Positions 61,692 to 64,000 of a stretch of 64,000 bases of DNA are shown in pieces; positions within the stretch are counted from its first letter, which is position 1, and each line of letters opens with the position of its first letter. The DNA comes from RH-AL1 sp965277735 (GTDB lineage Bacteria > Pseudomonadota > Alphaproteobacteria > Rhizobiales > Beijerinckiaceae). A program made the position numbers and the translations under genes. The stretch is taken from NCBI GenBank assembly GCA_965277735.1, contig CBDIDO010000003.1, forward strand, positions 3,100,001-3,164,000, in the 5' to 3' direction. The notes beneath the pieces were generated by a model that had not been told where the DNA came from, did not search any database, and was given only the letters and a program-made list of their open reading frames with translations.

Positions 61692-61876
61692 CCGATGCGA
61701 TCTCTGATAGCAGGCAATCCCCTACCCCCGCAGCACCTGCGTTGCTCGTGTTCCGCCTGAAGTGGCAGGGCTTGCACAAGCTATCTGGTCAGATGGAGCA
61801 AGCCTGTGCAAGGTCGGGTTCTAGTTGCAAAGGAGGCTGGAGGAGAGTAAGAACATTACGTGAACAGGAGGTCGGT

Positions 61877-62122
61877 TTGGGGCTAGGGAGCACAAAATTA
61901 AAAAGCCCGCAGGCTTTGGAGCGCAACCGACACAAGTATCAGCGGAAGCTTGAAAACAAGGCAACGCCGCCATCTCAGCGCAGCTACGCCTTATCGATGC
62001 TTCGCATGACCGAAGCCGCCATCAAAGAAAGTCAAGAAGGCCGCCCTCTGCACGAAAAGGACGGCGACGACGTCCTAGACCTGCACCTTGATGAGTGGTC
62101 GTCAAAAGCTTCTCGCGGCTGA
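61877..62122 (+). CDS. small hypothetical basic/acidic protein
   Basis: An 81-aa frame from TTG 61877, with AGGAGG six bases upstream. STKLKSPQALERNRHKYQRK, then SYALSMLRMTEAAIKESQEG and DDVLDLHLDEWSSKASRG look helical and protein-like. No family recognised. The upstream in-frame sequence is not protein-like. Confidence 0.45.
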   Translation: MGLGSTKLKSPQALERNRHKYQRKLENKATPPSQRSYALSMLRMTEAAIKESQEGRPLHEKDGDDVLDLHLDEWSSKASRG

Positions 62123-62509
62123 GGCCGCGCGAACCTAAACTGGTCCGCCTGAGAGTAACTCACACCTTTACATTTTGTCGGTCGATGCCGGGAGCGAAAA
62201 TCGGCTGCGACGGTTGCGAGGTGGCCAAAGTCGTCCGGGTGCAAACTAAGATGAGACGGGCGTCGATGGTCGCTCCGACAGCCGGGTCACTCGTCGCCGA
62301 CCTGATTGACGAGGAGTTCACCCGGCACGGTGGGTGGTGCTCCGGACTCGTCTCCGTTGTTGGTCCAGGCGAGTCGCAAGGTCGGCACCACCTCGAGATA
62401 CCTGCCGGCCTATCGCGGCGTTGTGCTCCGGGCGCGACGCAATAGCTGTCGGCGCGCGATCTTGCGGCCTTAATCCGCTTGAACTAGCACCCAAAAAGGG
62501 TGCCTAGTT
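62123..62509. other. intergenic with a hairpin next to the ctrA stop
   Basis: No supported gene. ACTAGCACCC-AAAAA-GGGTGCCTAGT at 62483-62508 forms a long stem with one bulge immediately after the ctrA stop on the minus strand. It lacks a following T run on that strand but may stabilise or terminate the ctrA transcript. Confidence 0.5.
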
Positions 62510-63211
62510 TCAAGCGATCGCGCGAGTGTCTTCTTCGGTCGGCTCGCGCAGGACGTAACCGCGGCCCCAGACGGTCTCGATGTAGTTGCGGCCTTGGCTG
62601 ACGTTCGCCAGCTTCTTGCGCAGCTTGCAGATGAACACGTCGATGATCTTCAGCTCGGGCTCGTCCATGCCGCCGTAGAGATGATTGAGGAACATCTCCT
62701 TGGTCAGCGTCGTGCCCTTGCGCAGCGAAAGGAGCTCCAGCATCTGGTACTCCTTGCCCGTCAGGTGGATGCGCGAGCCAGCGACCTCGACGGTCTTCTG
62801 GTCAAGGTTCACGACGAGGTCGCCGGTTGCAAGGACCGACTGCGCATGACCTTTCGATCGGCGTACGATCGCGTGTATCCGCGCGATCAGTTCGTCTCTG
62901 TGAAACGGTTTGGTGAGGTAGTCGTCGGCGCCGAAGCCGAGACCCTTCACCTTGTCCTCTGTGCCGGCAAGGCCGGAGAGGATGAGGATCGGCGTCTTCA
63001 CCTTTGCGACGCGGAGCGTACGCAGCACCTCGTAGCCCGACATGTCGGGGAGGTTCAGGTCGAGAAGGATGATGTCGTAATCGTAGAGCTTGCCGAGGTC
63101 GATGCCTTCCTCGCCGAGTTCCGTCGTGTAGACGTTGAACTTCTCGGACTTGAGCATCAGCTCGATGCTCTGTGCGATCGAGCGATCGTCTTCGATCAGA
63201 AGCACGCGCAT
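62510..63211 (-). CDS. ctrA: cell-cycle response regulator CtrA
   Basis: A 233-aa OmpR-type regulator. MRVLLIEDDRSIAQSIELML, ILLDLNLPDMSGYEVL with the phosphorylated Asp51, and GADDYLTKPFHRDELIARIH are the receiver. The winged-helix domain has HLTGKEYQMLELLSLRKGTT and FICKLRKKLANVSQGRNYIE. Length and sequence are those of the alphaproteobacterial master regulator controlling replication initiation, motility and cell-cycle genes. The start at 63211 is the conserved MRVLLIE; upstream in-frame codons are not conserved. Confidence 0.97.
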   Translation of the reverse strand: MRVLLIEDDRSIAQSIELMLKSEKFNVYTTELGEEGIDLGKLYDYDIILLDLNLPDMSGYEVLRTLRVAKVKTPILILSGLAGTEDKVKGLGFGADDYLTKPFHRDELIARIHAIVRRSKGHAQSVLATGDLVVNLDQKTVEVAGSRIHLTGKEYQMLELLSLRKGTTLTKEMFLNHLYGGMDEPELKIIDVFICKLRKKLANVSQGRNYIETVWGRGYVLREPTEEDTRAIA

Positions 63212-63269
63212 CGGTGTCCCCAAATGGTGCCTGACGCGCCGATCTTTTCGGACCGACCTCAAAGCGTCA

Positions 63270-63293
63270 TTAACCCTACCGTTCCCTGGTTAA
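63270..63293. promoter_or_regulatory. inverted CtrA-type half-sites upstream of ctrA
   Basis: TTAACC at 63270-63275 and GGTTAA at 63288-63293 face each other about 60-80 bp before the ctrA start. TTAACC-type half-sites are the core of CtrA boxes, so autoregulation is likely, although the 12-bp spacing differs from the TTAA-N7-TTAA consensus. Confidence 0.5.
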
Positions 63294-63505
63294 TGGTTTG
63301 CGACGCAGTTAGGAAACCGCCGCCCCTATCAATCGGCGAGAGCTTCCTCGGCAGTTTGGCATCGATCCAAAATCGTCAGAATCATTTGGCCCGATCTCAA
63401 CGAACGCGGCGGCCGGCTTGGCCCTCGCCCTCACTTCGCTGGCAGGAAACGGGCTGCATCAATTCGCTCCTCGCGTCGGCATCTCGTCTCGGCGACAAGG
63501 ACGAA

Positions 63506-64000
63506 ATGACTTCTCAGCCATCCCAGCTTCATTTTCCAGCGACACGCGCAGAGGGGCTTGCGCGCCTTGATGCTTTTTTGCCGCGAGCTGGCTGGCGCTA
63601 CGCCTCGCATCGCAATGCCGACCCTGGCCCTGAGCGCCGCGGCGACACCTCCCTGCTGTCCCCTTACGTGCGTCGTCGCATGGTGACTGAGCGCGAGGTC
63701 GTGGCCGCGGTGCTGGAGCGCGAGGGGCCAAGGCGGGCGGAAAAGTTCATCCAAGAGGTCTGCTGGCGCACCTATTGGAAGGGCTGGCTGGAAGCGCACC
63801 CCGAAGTCTGGTCGAACTTCCTTAGCGAGCGTGACGTCGCTCGAGATGCACTTTCCGCCGACGCGGCCAAAACGTTGGCGGAGGCCGAAGCCGGCACGAC
63901 AGGTATCGAAGGCTTCGACGATTGGGCACGCGAACTCGTCGAGACGGGCTGGATGCACAATCACGCGCGCATGTGGTTCTCGTCGATCTGGATCTTCACG
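63506..64000 (+). CDS. photolyase/cryptochrome-type FAD-binding protein (3' end outside window)
   Basis: 165 codons are visible from ATG 63506 without a stop. ARLDAFLPRAGWRYASHRNA, DTSLLSPYVRRRMVTEREVV, FIQEVCWRTYWKGWLEAHP and GIEGFDDWARELVETGWMHN, then HARMWFSSIWIFT are the FAD-binding helical domain of DNA photolyases. The N-terminal alpha/beta antenna domain of normal photolyases is missing: the protein begins directly with the FAD domain. It may be a short cryptochrome-like protein. It lies divergently from ctrA. Confidence 0.85.
   Translation, partial: MTSQPSQLHFPATRAEGLARLDAFLPRAGWRYASHRNADPGPERRGDTSLLSPYVRRRMVTEREVVAAVLEREGPRRAEKFIQEVCWRTYWKGWLEAHPEVWSNFLSERDVARDALSADAAKTLAEAEAGTTGIEGFDDWARELVETGWMHNHARMWFSSIWIFT

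Noticed and set aside
62095..62445. 116-codon plus-strand frame downstream of the small gene
   Set aside because: Composition is random-looking, there is no start signal, and it has no family match.
1..64000. Numerous long open frames antisense to or overlapping the annotated genes
   Set aside because: They occur in all frames because of high GC, show Arg/Ser/Pro-rich random composition, and lack family motifs and ribosome binding sites.
1..64000. CRISPR arrays, tRNA or rRNA genes
   Set aside because: No regularly spaced short repeats, cas genes, tRNA-like cloverleaf with CCA, or rRNA core sequences were noticed. A dedicated scan would be needed for short RNAs.

Overview
The window reads as a chromosomal accessory region of a high-GC alphaproteobacterium, most likely a Hyphomicrobiales member (Methylobacteriaceae/Beijerinckiaceae-like; family-level placement is inference). 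The anchors are a full-length CtrA near the right end, a LOV histidine kinase/single-domain regulator pair, a PII protein, a DUF3768 gene and many IS elements typical of that group.

Layout. 1-140 is an IS91-type transposase tail. 9450 down to 533 is one minus-strand run of nine closely spaced or overlapping genes: cytochrome b561-like protein, Mo-cofactor oxidoreductase, small exported acidic protein, DUF2064 protein, GT87-like membrane mannosyltransferase, radical SAM/SPASM protein, a broken GT2, a threonine-synthase-fold PLP enzyme, and a DoxX/NDH-2 fusion. 9.7-17.6 kb holds an AraC regulator, two paralogous Asp-nucleophile alpha/beta hydrolases, a DUF417 protein, two paralogous SnoaL proteins, a secreted protein and a LysR regulator. 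IS91 copy A (17.8-20.3 kb), a BLUF photoreceptor and an IS3-type element follow. 26.2-23.2 kb (minus) is a 3-amino-deoxysugar operon: acyltransferase/ketoisomerase fusion, aminotransferase, methyltransferase and a small gene. 26.8-29.2 kb has a CheY-like gene broken by a 19-bp tandem duplication, a hydrolase and an NmrA-like protein. From 29.4 to 34.9 kb a LOV histidine kinase is split by an IS66 element (8-bp target duplication visible), which is itself split by an IS110/IS1111 element. 35-36.3 kb encodes two exported proteins.

A block of about 2.55 kb is present twice (36.4-38.95 and 57.4-59.95 kb): an XRE regulator with a palindromic upstream site, a small helical protein, DUF3768, a 189-aa protein with a terminator hairpin in its leader, and an HhH-GPD glycosylase-like protein with four C-terminal cysteines. 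Copy 2 continues into a divergent DHH/DHHA1 phosphoesterase; copy 1 is cut by an IS3-type element. Between the copies lie an SPFH protein, an SDR/LysR pair, a PII gene, IS630, an APC permease, IS91 copy B, and a TetR-controlled RND efflux operon with two adaptors. A 625-bp non-autonomous IS91 derivative sits just before copy 2. The right end holds ctrA and a photolyase-type FAD protein that runs off the window.

The strongest candidate for an undescribed system is the duplicated XRE/DUF3768/HhH-GPD block with its DHH partner. The second main theme is decay: the two IS91 copies carry different broken genes, and the two copies of the block also carry different broken genes. A third theme is light sensing (BLUF, LOV kinase, photolyase-like), with the LOV kinase disrupted.
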